Shown here one piece after another: positions 1 to 6,937 of a stretch of DNA of 64,000 bases. The notes beneath the pieces were generated by a model, which saw only the letters and a program-made list of their open reading frames with translations, searched no databases and had not been told where the DNA came from. Source of the stretch: Catenovulum agarivorans DS-2 (GTDB lineage Bacteria; Pseudomonadota; Gammaproteobacteria; Enterobacterales; Alteromonadaceae); contig NZ_ARZY01000017.1 of the NCBI RefSeq assembly GCF_000568405.1, positions 26,487-90,486 of the forward strand. Reading direction: 5' to 3'. Each line of letters opens with the position of its first letter. Positions within the stretch are counted from its first letter, which is position 1. Both the position numbers and the translations under genes were made by a program.

Positions 1-255
1 ACCCTTACTTTTACTGAAGCCTACTCTAATTTAATCGGCTTTGTTGGTGACACTGCAAATCGAGCACAAATTGACCTAACAGCCAGTACCACTATGCTAG
101 AGCAATCTGAACAGCGGGTGGCGGATATGTCCGGGGTTAATTTGGATGAAGAAGCGGCAGACTTAGTTAGGTATGAACAAGCGTACAGTGCGGCTGCTCG
201 AATTATTACCGTGTCTAATACCCTGTTTGATTCGCTATTGCAGGCGGTGAGGTAA
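1..255 (+). CDS. flgK: FlgK, flagellar hook-associated protein 1 (3' end only)
   Basis: Only the last 84 codons are in the window; the gene continues off the left edge in frame 1 and stops with TAA at 253-255. The visible part contains the C-terminal D0 signature of hook proteins: a GVNLDEEAADLVRYEQAY stretch followed by SAAARIITVSNTLFDSLL, which forms the terminal coiled coil that packs against FlgE and FlgL. FlgK is the first junction protein between hook and filament. It lies three bases upstream of flgL, the usual order at the end of a flagellar hook operon. The identity is firm from this motif plus the neighbour. Confidence 0.93.
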   Translation, partial: TLTFTEAYSNLIGFVGDTANRAQIDLTASTTMLEQSEQRVADMSGVNLDEEAADLVRYEQAYSAAARIITVSNTLFDSLLQAVR

Positions 256-258
256 TTT

Positions 259-1485
259 ATGCGATTAACCACAAATTTAATTTATGACCGCAGTTTACAA
301 GGTATCTTAGAAACTCAAAAAAAGTTGGTGCGCGCCAATGATGTATTGGTGAAACAAACGAATATTTTAAAACCATCGGATGATCCATCTGGCGCAACTA
401 AGGTTGTACGTTTTGATGAGGATTTGTCGCGGTTAGAGCAGTTTAGTAAAAATACTATACAACTTAAAAATCAATTGAGTACACAAGAAACAGCATTAAC
501 GGGTATCAATAATTCGTTGACTAGAGCGCATACTTTATCCATTCAAGCTGGTAATGGTGCGTTTGATGATACCGATAGACGAGCAATGGCTGTAGAGTTA
601 GATTTAATTAAGCAAGAAATTGCCGATTTAATGAACTCAAAAAACTCGCAGGGTGATTATATTTTTGCGGGGGCAAAATCAGATAAGCCGCCTTTTATTC
701 AAGATAGCTCTGGTAGCTATATTTACCAAGGTGACGAGAACGTTAAAAAAGTACAGATATCAGAAACATTAAAAGTAGAAGCTGGTATTCCAGGCTCTGG
801 TTTTTCTATATTTGAAGATACAGCTGCGCGAAACGGTGTAACGATTGCGGGCTCGTCAACGGCGTCTGGCAGTTATCGATTAGAAAATGGCGATAGCTTT
901 GATAACTTCCATCAACAGAATTACCTAAAAATTCCTCCTAGCCCAGCTGGCTCAAATGACTACAGTGTTGTTTTTGGTACAGGGACATATCAAGTACAAG
1001 ATAATAGTGGTAACGTCTTGGACTCAGGTAATTTCACCGCTGGCACGCCGATTAACTTTAAAGGGTTAGAATTTTCTGTTAATGGCACACCTACTGCTGG
1101 ACAGCAGTTAGATTTTACTTTAAACGATCCAGCCAAACGAAATATTTTAAATTCGTTAGACGAGCTGATTTCTCGCTTGCGAGATCCACAAGGCGCTGGT
1201 GATTCATTAAACGACACTATTCAAAATACACTGTTTTCGATTAACCAATCACAAGAAAATGTTGGTTTTGCTCGCTCTGAAATTGGTGGACGCATTAATG
1301 TAATCGATAGTGTGGATATGTCGAACAAAGACCTAGAGATAAACGTTAAATCTGCCAAAGCCAAAGTCTCTGAAGCAGACTTTGCCGAGGCTGTTACTGA
1401 ACTACAAAAACAAGAAACCGCTTATCAAGTGTCAAATACCACCTTTGGTCGCATTACAGGACTGTCTTTATTTAACTTTCTATAA
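259..1485 (+). CDS. flgL: FlgL, flagellar hook-associated protein 3
   Basis: A 408-residue hook-filament junction protein. It opens with MRLTTNLIYDRSLQGI and carries the flagellin-type N-terminal helix ending in NILKPSDDPSGATKVV. The C-terminal D0 helix, AKVSEADFAEAVTELQKQETAYQ followed by a short hydrophobic end, is typical of FlgL and distinguishes it from the flagellins downstream. Length fits the family (roughly 300-420). The ATG lies three bases after the flgK stop, so the two are co-transcribed. A strong hairpin with a T-run follows, closing the operon before the flagellin genes. Confidence 0.95.
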   Translation: MRLTTNLIYDRSLQGILETQKKLVRANDVLVKQTNILKPSDDPSGATKVVRFDEDLSRLEQFSKNTIQLKNQLSTQETALTGINNSLTRAHTLSIQAGNGAFDDTDRRAMAVELDLIKQEIADLMNSKNSQGDYIFAGAKSDKPPFIQDSSGSYIYQGDENVKKVQISETLKVEAGIPGSGFSIFEDTAARNGVTIAGSSTASGSYRLENGDSFDNFHQQNYLKIPPSPAGSNDYSVVFGTGTYQVQDNSGNVLDSGNFTAGTPINFKGLEFSVNGTPTAGQQLDFTLNDPAKRNILNSLDELISRLRDPQGAGDSLNDTIQNTLFSINQSQENVGFARSEIGGRINVIDSVDMSNKDLEINVKSAKAKVSEADFAEAVTELQKQETAYQVSNTTFGRITGLSLFNFL

Positions 1486-1513
1486 CTTTACCTGAACGCT
1501 CACCTTTGACAAT

Positions 1514-1535
1514 AAACCCGCTTTCGGCGGGTTTT
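1514..1535 (+). terminator. Rho-independent terminator after flgL
   Basis: AAACCCGC / GCGGGTTT stem with a short TTTC loop followed by a T-run, 29 bases after the flgL stop. It separates the flgKL operon from the independently transcribed flagellin genes. The rest of the 353-base gap up to 1838 is AT-rich and holds only the promoter at 1709. Confidence 0.85.
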
Positions 1536-1708
1536 TGCGTTTTCAGACTAGCTGATTTTTACTGAGTTGACTTGACTGGTTGAATCTTGTTCAGTTTTCA
1601 CCTGAAAAAAATTATTTAAGTTTTTGTTTTATTACCGAGTCGGCAGGTTGTGTAAAAACTTTAGAGCGTAATTATCTAATTTTTAAGGTTATTTTTTTAA
1701 ATTTTTCC

Positions 1709-1735
1709 TAAAGAGTCGTTTTTTCTCTCCGATAT
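1709..1735 (+). promoter_or_regulatory. Sigma-28 (FliA) promoter of flagellin gene 1
   Basis: TAAA at 1709-1712, exactly 15 bases, then TCCGATAT at 1728-1735. The established flagellar sigma-28 consensus is TAAA-N15-GCCGATAA; seven of the eight -35/-10 core positions I compared agree. The same architecture recurs before the other two flagellin genes (3039 and 4297), which is the strongest support. The predicted start of transcription is about 95 bases upstream of the ATG, leaving a leader with an AGGAGAG ribosome site. Confidence 0.88.
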
Positions 1736-1838
1736 ATTAAGTGTCACTGGAAGACATAAGTTTCAAACCACAAAGTAAGTTTAAGCTCAAAAACAACAAG
1801 GTTTATATAAAAAGACGTTAGATTAGGAGAGAGTAATT

Positions 1839-2663
1839 ATGTCTATGTTCGTAAATACAAATATTTCATCGCTCAATGCGCAGCGACAACTGTTCAACTC
1901 GGGTAACTCGCTCAATGTAGCGTTTGAACGTTTATCGTCAGGTTTTCGTATCAACAGAGCATCAGATGATGCGGCTGGTTTGCAGATCACCGACCGAATG
2001 ACCACCCAAGTACAAGGTTTACAGCAAGCAGTTCGAAATGCGAATGATGCGATTTCATTAACGCAAACTGCTGAAGGGGCGATGCAAGAGATTACTTCAT
2101 CATTGCAACGAATTCGTCAGTTAGCGGTGCAATCGCAAAATGGTATCAATAGTTCATCTGACCGTTTGGCGCTACAAAAAGAAGTATCAGCACTTAAAAC
2201 TGAAATCAGCCGTATCGGTTCAACCACGCAGTTTGCTGGTGTAGAGTTGTTGACAGGTACTTACTCGGCTGCATTTTTAGTTGGTGCAAATGGTGGGCAA
2301 ACTATTTCGGTTAATTTGTCTCGCAGTGGTGGATTTGGTGCTTCGGGCTTGAGTATCGGCACCTTATCTGTTCAAACAGCCAGCCAAGCATCAGCTGCGT
2401 TAACTTCAATTGATGCTGCAATTTCGACTATAGGTTCGACTCGAGCCGACTTGGGTGCGTTACAAAATCGCTTCCAATCAACTATTCGTAACTTAAGTAA
2501 CATAGTTGAAAATGTTTCAGGCGCGCGTTCACGCATTAAAGATACAGATTTTGCGACTGAAACGGCGTCACTTACCAAAAATCAAATTTTACAACAGGCA
2601 AGTACAACTGTATTGAGTCAGGCCAACCAAAGACCTCAATCTGCCTTGTCATTGTTGGGATAA
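1839..2663 (+). CDS. Flagellin (copy 1)
   Basis: A 274-residue filament protein. It begins MSMFVNTNISSLNAQRQL and has the conserved N-terminal D0/D1 block with RLSSGFRINRASDDAAGLQI. The C-terminal block has RIKDTDFATETASLTKNQIL and ends QRPQSALSLLG. The variable middle is very short, so the protein is essentially D0-D1 without large D2/D3 surface domains, as in many marine polar flagellins. ATG is preceded by GGAGAGAG. It has its own sigma-28 promoter and a terminator-like hairpin about 190 bases downstream, so it is probably monocistronic. It is close in sequence to copies 2 and 3. Confidence 0.96.
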   Translation: MSMFVNTNISSLNAQRQLFNSGNSLNVAFERLSSGFRINRASDDAAGLQITDRMTTQVQGLQQAVRNANDAISLTQTAEGAMQEITSSLQRIRQLAVQSQNGINSSSDRLALQKEVSALKTEISRIGSTTQFAGVELLTGTYSAAFLVGANGGQTISVNLSRSGGFGASGLSIGTLSVQTASQASAALTSIDAAISTIGSTRADLGALQNRFQSTIRNLSNIVENVSGARSRIKDTDFATETASLTKNQILQQASTTVLSQANQRPQSALSLLG

Positions 2664-2853
2664 GTCTATGAATAATATTACGCGGATGATTGTCCGCACC
2701 TATCAATTGATAGTGATTTAAACCACAAGTGGAAAGCGTTATCTCGTTCGAGCTCAACGCGCCAGGGTGCTATTTACGCAAATTGTCATAAATTTAATCT
2801 GTGACTCTTTGCAAACCAGTTCGCGCACTCTCTCCTAACTTGTGTAGCGATTT

Positions 2854-2880
2854 GCTGGGGAATTTTTCCCCAGCTGTTTT
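2854..2880 (+). terminator. Terminator between flagellin 1 and flagellin 2
   Basis: GCTGGGG / CCCCAGC stem around an AATTTTT loop, followed by TGTTTT. It sits in the 503-base gap between flagellins 1 and 2. Besides this hairpin, a small GCGGA/TCCGC hairpin near 2679-2695 and the promoter at 3039, I see nothing in that gap; a 71-codon frame there crosses the hairpin and is not a convincing gene. Confidence 0.7.
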
Positions 2881-3038
2881 GCTTGTTCTGTTGGTGGTGG
2901 ACCTGTTGCTCCCATCAATCCTGTCCTATGTCTATTCTAATAACCCGAAAAAAACAAAGTTCATCTTTATTTTTTGTTATACTCTCATTTGTATGTATAA
3001 AGTATTATTGAAATGACAAAAAATGTTCAATTAATTTC

Positions 3039-3065
3039 TAAAGTGTACTTTTTATGTGCCGATAT
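3039..3065 (+). promoter_or_regulatory. Sigma-28 (FliA) promoter of flagellin gene 2
   Basis: TAAA at 3039-3042, 15-base spacer, GCCGATAT at 3058-3065. This is the closest of the three to the sigma-28 consensus (GCCGATA intact). It lies 101 bases upstream of the ATG of flagellin 2. Confidence 0.9.
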
Positions 3066-3166
3066 AAATGGTGAAGAAGGATAAATTTATAATTTATGCC
3101 TTTAAGTGTAACTTGTTGGCTTAGGCCTTCATTTATTGAACATTTTATTGCATAGGAGTGAGTACT

Positions 3167-3991
3167 ATGAGTATGTTCGTTAATACTAATGTGTCCTCAA
3201 TAAACGCACAGCGTCAGTTGTTTAATTCTGGCTCTGCGCTTAATGTTTCATTTGAACGTTTGTCATCTGGTTTTCGTATCAACCGAGCATCGGACGATGC
3301 TGCGGGTCTACAGATTACCGACCGTATGTCGAGCCAAATTCAAGGTTTGAATCAAGCGGTTCGTAATGCCAATGACGCTATTTCATTAACCCAAACAGCT
3401 GAAGGTGCAATGCAAGAAATTACTTCTTCTTTGCAGCGTATCCGTCAGTTAGCGGTTCAATCGCAAAACGGTATCAATACCTCAGCGGACAGAACGGCAC
3501 TACAAAAAGAAGTATCAGCACTTAAAACTGAGATAAGCCGTATTGGTACAACAACTCAGTTTGCCGGTGTTGACTTATTAACAGGTACCTATTCAGCTGC
3601 TTTCTTAGTAGGTGCTAATGGTGGTCAAACCATTTCCGTTAACTTATCACGCACCGGTGGTTTTGGTGCTTCGGGTTTAGGTGGTGCTAGCTTTGATGTT
3701 AGTACAGCAGAACTTGCGTCAGGCACTTTGACCGCTATCGATTCGGCTATCTCAACAATTGGTTCGACTCGTGCAGATTTGGGTGCGTTACAAAATCGTT
3801 TCCAATCAACAATACGTAACTTAAGTAACATTGTGGAAAATGTTTCAGGTGCGCGTTCTCGCATCAAAGATACAGATTTCGCAACTGAAACAGCTGAATT
3901 AACCCGTAATCAGATAATTCAGCAAGCCAGTACTACTATCTTAAGTCAGGCAAACCAAAGACCTCAATCGGCTTTATCGCTATTAGGTTAA
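3167..3991 (+). CDS. Flagellin (copy 2)
   Basis: A 274-residue flagellin with the same D0-D1 architecture as copy 1 (RLSSGFRINRASDDAAGLQI near the N-terminus, RIKDTDFATETAELTRNQII near the C-terminus). A GTG three codons upstream keeps the frame open, but ATG 3167 is the better start: it gives the MSMFVNTN beginning shared by all three copies and is preceded by AGGAG at a seven-base spacing. Differences among copies cluster in the short central segment around residues 170-200, where this copy reads GGASFDVSTAELASG. It is transcribed alone from its own sigma-28 promoter. Confidence 0.96.
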   Translation: MSMFVNTNVSSINAQRQLFNSGSALNVSFERLSSGFRINRASDDAAGLQITDRMSSQIQGLNQAVRNANDAISLTQTAEGAMQEITSSLQRIRQLAVQSQNGINTSADRTALQKEVSALKTEISRIGTTTQFAGVDLLTGTYSAAFLVGANGGQTISVNLSRTGGFGASGLGGASFDVSTAELASGTLTAIDSAISTIGSTRADLGALQNRFQSTIRNLSNIVENVSGARSRIKDTDFATETAELTRNQIIQQASTTILSQANQRPQSALSLLG

Positions 3992-4015
3992 TATTTGACT
4001 TAAGCTCTGCTTCCG

Positions 4016-4068
4016 CCCGTTTGGGAATAGCCAGGAGGTAGTGCGACGGGTTTTTCAGGCCAAACGGG
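4016..4068 (+). other. Competing hairpins downstream of flagellin 2
   Basis: CCCGT (4016-4020) can pair with ACGGG (4046-4050), which is followed directly by TTTTT, a terminator-like arrangement. The same bases extended to CCCGTTTGG (4016-4024) can instead pair with CCAAACGGG (4060-4068). The two pairings exclude one another. Together with the hairpin at 4089 and the promoter at 4297 this is all I can see in the 399-base gap between flagellins 2 and 3. Confidence 0.5.
4026..4043 (+). repeat. Inverted repeat, left copy, flanking flagellin 3
   Basis: AATAGCCAGGAGGTAGTG here reappears in reverse complement at 5456-5475, with two extra bases (AATAGCG-CCAGGAGGTAGTG). The 13-base core CCAGGAGGTAGTG is identical. 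The pair brackets flagellin gene 3 and its promoter. The function is unknown; both copies lie in or near terminator hairpins. Confidence 0.6.
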
Positions 4069-4088
4069 TGAGTTGTACTCACTCCAAT

Positions 4089-4125
4089 AAGGGCCGAGAA
4101 GCGGTAAATCTCGGCTCTTATTTTT
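4089..4125 (+). terminator. Rho-independent terminator before flagellin 3
   Basis: A nine-pair stem GGGCCGAGA / TCTCGGCTC (one G-U pair) flanked by AA and TT and followed by TTATTTTT. It probably ends the flagellin 2 transcript and insulates flagellin 3. Confidence 0.8.
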
Positions 4126-4296
4126 GCCTTTAGGACTTTTTTGCACTTTTTACCTCAAATATGGAAATTTTTATAGGCGGGCAGTGTGGTTTGTAGAGCT
4201 AGTTAAATCAATGGGTTATAGCCCATTTGCCGATCAAAGTTGTGAGGTTTTGCCGATTTGCGGCAAAACTTTCCGCTATTATTTGCTGCCAATCTA

Positions 4297-4323
4297 TAAA
4301 GATTGTTGCGGCCTCTCCGATAT
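4297..4323 (+). promoter_or_regulatory. Sigma-28 (FliA) promoter of flagellin gene 3
   Basis: TAAA at 4297-4300, 15-base spacer, TCCGATAT at 4316-4323. The sequence from CTCTCCGATATATTAAGTGTCA is almost identical to the flagellin 1 promoter region, which suggests that the promoters were duplicated together with the genes. It lies 67 bases upstream of the ATG. Confidence 0.88.
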
Positions 4324-4390
4324 ATTAAGTGTCAGCGGATGATAACAATAAAAACAAGGCACTTAATAAACCAAGTTAGGAGAGACCAAA

Positions 4391-5218
4391 ATGTCAATGT
4401 TCGTAAATACAAATGTATCTTCATTAAACGCTCAGCGTCAGTTATTTAATTCAAACTTAGGATTAAACACAGCTTTTGAAAGACTATCGTCAGGTTTTCG
4501 TATTAACCGTGCATCAGATGATGCGGCAGGTTTGCAAATTACCGACCGTATGACTACACAAATCGAAGGCTTAAATCAAGCGGTTAGAAATGCAAACGAT
4601 GCAATTTCTTTAACCCAAACCGCTGAAGGTGCAATGCAAGAGATCACCTCTTCATTACAACGTATTCGTCAATTATCAATTCAGGCACAAAATGGTATTA
4701 ACAGTTCGTCTGACCGTTTAGCACTACAAAAAGAAGTTTCTGCACTTAAAACTGAAATTAGTCGAATTGGTTCAACGACTCAATTTGCCGGTGTTAACTT
4801 GTTAACTGGTACTTATTCTGCAGCATTTTTAGTCGGTGCAAATGGTGGCCAAACTATCTCGGTAAATATGTCACGCACTGGTGGCTTTGGCGCCTCAGGT
4901 TTGGGTGTAGGTACACTGACAGTTCAAACGGAAAATGATGCGTCGGCCGCGTTAACCGCAATTGACACCGCAATTTCTGTGATTGGTGCGGCTCGAGCAG
5001 ACTTAGGTGCATTGCAAAATCGATTTCAGTCAACCATCCGTAACTTAAGTAATGTTGCGGAAAATGTATCTGCTGCGCGCTCTCGTATCAAAGATACCGA
5101 CTTTGCTGAAGAAACCGCTTCATTGACTAAAAATCAAATTTTACAACAAGCAAGTACTACTGTACTTAGCCAAGCGAATCAAAGACCACAATCAGCATTA
5201 TCTTTGTTGGGAGGTTAG
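4391..5218 (+). CDS. Flagellin (copy 3)
   Basis: A 275-residue flagellin. It begins MSMFVNTNVSSLNAQRQL and ends QRPQSALSLLGG, one glycine longer than the others. N- and C-terminal D0/D1 helices are intact (RINRASDDAAGLQITDRM; RIKDTDFAEETASLTKNQIL). It differs from copies 1 and 2 mostly in residues 165-215 and by ENVSAARSRI instead of ENVSGARSRI. AGGAGAG precedes the ATG. The gene has its own promoter and is followed by a large terminator hairpin. No flaG or fliD follows, so the flagellar locus ends here. Confidence 0.96.
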   Translation: MSMFVNTNVSSLNAQRQLFNSNLGLNTAFERLSSGFRINRASDDAAGLQITDRMTTQIEGLNQAVRNANDAISLTQTAEGAMQEITSSLQRIRQLSIQAQNGINSSSDRLALQKEVSALKTEISRIGSTTQFAGVNLLTGTYSAAFLVGANGGQTISVNMSRTGGFGASGLGVGTLTVQTENDASAALTAIDTAISVIGAARADLGALQNRFQSTIRNLSNVAENVSAARSRIKDTDFAEETASLTKNQILQQASTTVLSQANQRPQSALSLLGG

Positions 5219-5417
5219 TTAGCATAACAACTCATTTTGGTTGTTTATTAAGTGACTGGACATGGAGGTTCGTTTTTACTTGATTAAAACAATGTGACTG
5301 TTAATTTGGCAAGCATATTGCTTTAATCCTTTTAGCAAATACAATTTGCGACCAAATGCGTTAGTTAGACAATTATTTGACGGAAATCCCTCTTTCCAAA
5401 TTGTTTAACTTGAGCAT

Positions 5418-5494
5418 AACCAACTGACAGGAATAGTGGCTAACACCTCAACCCTCACTACCTCCTGGCGCTATTTCTGTTAGTTGGTTGGTTT
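5418..5494 (+). terminator. Large terminator hairpin after flagellin 3
   Basis: A 19-base arm at 5418-5436 pairs with 5471-5489 over its full length, with two G-U pairs, and is followed by GGTTTTTC. The 34-base loop holds most of the right copy of the inverted repeat described at 4026. A stem this long with a T-run is a strong terminator. The remainder of the 311-base gap (5219-5529) shows nothing else recognisable. Confidence 0.8.
5456..5475 (-). repeat. Inverted repeat, right copy, flanking flagellin 3
   Basis: The reverse complement reads AATAGCGCCAGGAGGTAGTG and matches 4026-4043 apart from a CG insertion. It lies in the loop and right arm of the terminator hairpin. Confidence 0.6.
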
Positions 5495-5529
5495 TTCTGC
5501 TTAAACCTTAGATTCAATATTGATGGTTG

Positions 5530-6513
5530 TTAGTTTTGTAGCGCTAATTTAGCTTGAATGTCTTCTATTTCTTCATATTTTTCCGCAGCTAACCGCTGTG
5601 CTTGATTGAGTTCGTGCGCGGTTAATTTGTGTTGAATATCCATCATCGCGGCTTTTGCTTCAGTTACGCCATAAACGTTGGCAAGTGACATCCAAACATA
5701 ACTATGAATAACTGACTTGGGCAGACCTTCACCTTTAATAAACATCATGCCCAAATAGAACATCGCTTTACCATGTGCTGCCATGGCCGCCCGACGAAAC
5801 CACTTTGCCGCATGGATGTAGTCGGCATGTTTTGCGTAATAAACTCCGGTAGAGAATAATTTTTGCGGGTTGACCGTCTCGCCATCGGCTTGCTTTTTTT
5901 GTTGAAGTAGCTGGCTTACTGCTTGCGTCAGTGCGTTTATTTGCACAGATAGGGCATCTATACTATTGGCTAGCGGTTGCAAACTGGTATCTGTGGTTTG
6001 GGTTTGAGAATCAGATTCAACTTGTGACTTTTGGTGCTGCGCAAGCTTATCAATGGTGCTGGGCATTTGGCTATCGACCCATTCAGCTTCGTCTGCTTGT
6101 TGAGTTGTTGTATCATCTAGCTCTAACTCAAATTCAGCTAATTGTTCTTCATCTAGCTCAATTTCATCGAGTGTGTCATCCTGCTCAAGTGATAGGTCGA
6201 TGTCGGCCATTTCACTATCATCAATCAATAAATCATCATTGTTGAGTTCGTTTGTATTGAGTTCTTCTGATACTTGGATGTCCGTTTCATTGTCCGCATG
6301 TAAATCAGCTAATAAATCATCATTTAGATACTCATCTAGTTCGTCTAAGACTAGATCATCATCTGGTTGAGTATGTGCAGAAGCATCTGGCTGTTTGACG
6401 AAGGATAGTTCTTCTTCGTCAAATACTTCAAGATCGGGTAAGTCATCCCAATTATCAGGGACTAGATCAGCATCTAGTGATAATTCTTCTTCGGTCGTGT
6501 TATTTTTTTGCAT
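5530..6513 (-). CDS. Acidic protein with C-terminal Sel1-like repeats
   Basis: A 327-residue protein of unknown role. Residues 1-150 are extremely rich in Asp and Glu and probably disordered. Around residues 185-210 a short Gln/Leu-rich segment (NSIDALSVQINALTQAVSQL) could form a coiled coil. The C-terminal 120 residues contain Sel1-type alpha-alpha repeats: YIHAAKWFRRAAMAAHGKAMFYLG, then IKGEGLPKSVIHSYVWMSLA. Sel1 repeats generally mediate protein-protein contacts. There is no signal peptide or membrane segment, so it is probably cytoplasmic. The gene is convergent with flagellin 3 and divergent from lysC. Position next to the flagellar locus does not prove a motility role. Confidence 0.75.
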   Translation of the reverse strand: MQKNNTTEEELSLDADLVPDNWDDLPDLEVFDEEELSFVKQPDASAHTQPDDDLVLDELDEYLNDDLLADLHADNETDIQVSEELNTNELNNDDLLIDDSEMADIDLSLEQDDTLDEIELDEEQLAEFELELDDTTTQQADEAEWVDSQMPSTIDKLAQHQKSQVESDSQTQTTDTSLQPLANSIDALSVQINALTQAVSQLLQQKKQADGETVNPQKLFSTGVYYAKHADYIHAAKWFRRAAMAAHGKAMFYLGMMFIKGEGLPKSVIHSYVWMSLANVYGVTEAKAAMMDIQHKLTAHELNQAQRLAAEKYEEIEDIQAKLALQN

Positions 6514-6703
6514 GCGAGCTAACTTAATTTTATCAGTAACCTGTTATCTGACGTATATTTAAAAACTTTAGTTTAAAAGTCAGCAGAAAGAAATATACAG
6601 TCGTTTATTTAGCGAAAATTTTGCAGTTTTAATGTTGATTTTTACAGCAATTTGCTATTTAATGCGCGCGCGTCTTAACTAGGGGTGTATACCCCTCCCA
6701 AGA

Positions 6704-6871
6704 CCGGAAGAGGTGCGTTGTTCAGGTAACTAATACGAGAAGACTAAGCTTCATTTGAGTGTTAGCCAGGGGGATATACGCCGAGAAATTGCTGTACTTA
6801 GTTATCAAGTAATTTCGGTCAGATTGGTTGAATCTAACTGACTGTCACCAGAATCGGTGGAGAGCTTTCGG
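6704..6871 (+). ncRNA. Lysine riboswitch (L-box) aptamer upstream of lysC
   Basis: The leader shares the E. coli lysC L-box landmarks in the same order: CGGAAGAGGTGCGTTG..CAGGTAAC, then GGGGGATATACGCCGAG, then CTGTCACCAGAA. A closing P1 helix can form between CCGGAAG (6704-6710) and CTTTCGG (6865-6871). A separate hairpin, AGGGGTGT/ATACCCCT at 6681-6696, precedes the aptamer, in the position of the CCTGCG/CGCAGG hairpin in E. coli. The family binds L-lysine and lowers expression of the downstream gene when lysine is abundant. Placement directly before the aspartokinase gene is the classical arrangement. The rest of 6514-6703 is AT-rich promoter space. Confidence 0.92.
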
Positions 6872-6937
6872 CCCAAGAAATGAAGCCCTTCTTCATTCCA
6901 CAGCCTTGCTTTCCCTTTGTTTACTAAGTGGGGAAAA
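6872..6937 (+). promoter_or_regulatory. Expression platform of the lysine riboswitch
   Basis: Two hairpins follow the aptamer. AATGAAG (6879-6885) pairs with CTTCATT (6891-6897). TTTCCC (6910-6915) can pair with GGGAAA (6931-6936), which covers the presumed ribosome site GTGGGGA just before the lysC ATG. No long T-run follows either hairpin, so control at translation initiation is more likely than transcription termination. This is inference from pairing only. Confidence 0.55.

Noticed and set aside
2801..3016. 71-codon frame between flagellins 1 and 2
   Set aside because: It runs across a terminator hairpin, has no ribosome site, and no recognisable product.
4124..4342. 72-codon frame upstream of flagellin 3
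   Set aside because: It starts at a terminator T-run and covers the sigma-28 promoter; not a plausible gene.
5418..5489. Integron attC-like site after flagellin 3
   Set aside because: The inverted arms are long and nearly perfect but lack the conserved GTTRRRY/RYYYAAC core pair; a T-run follows, so a terminator explains it better.
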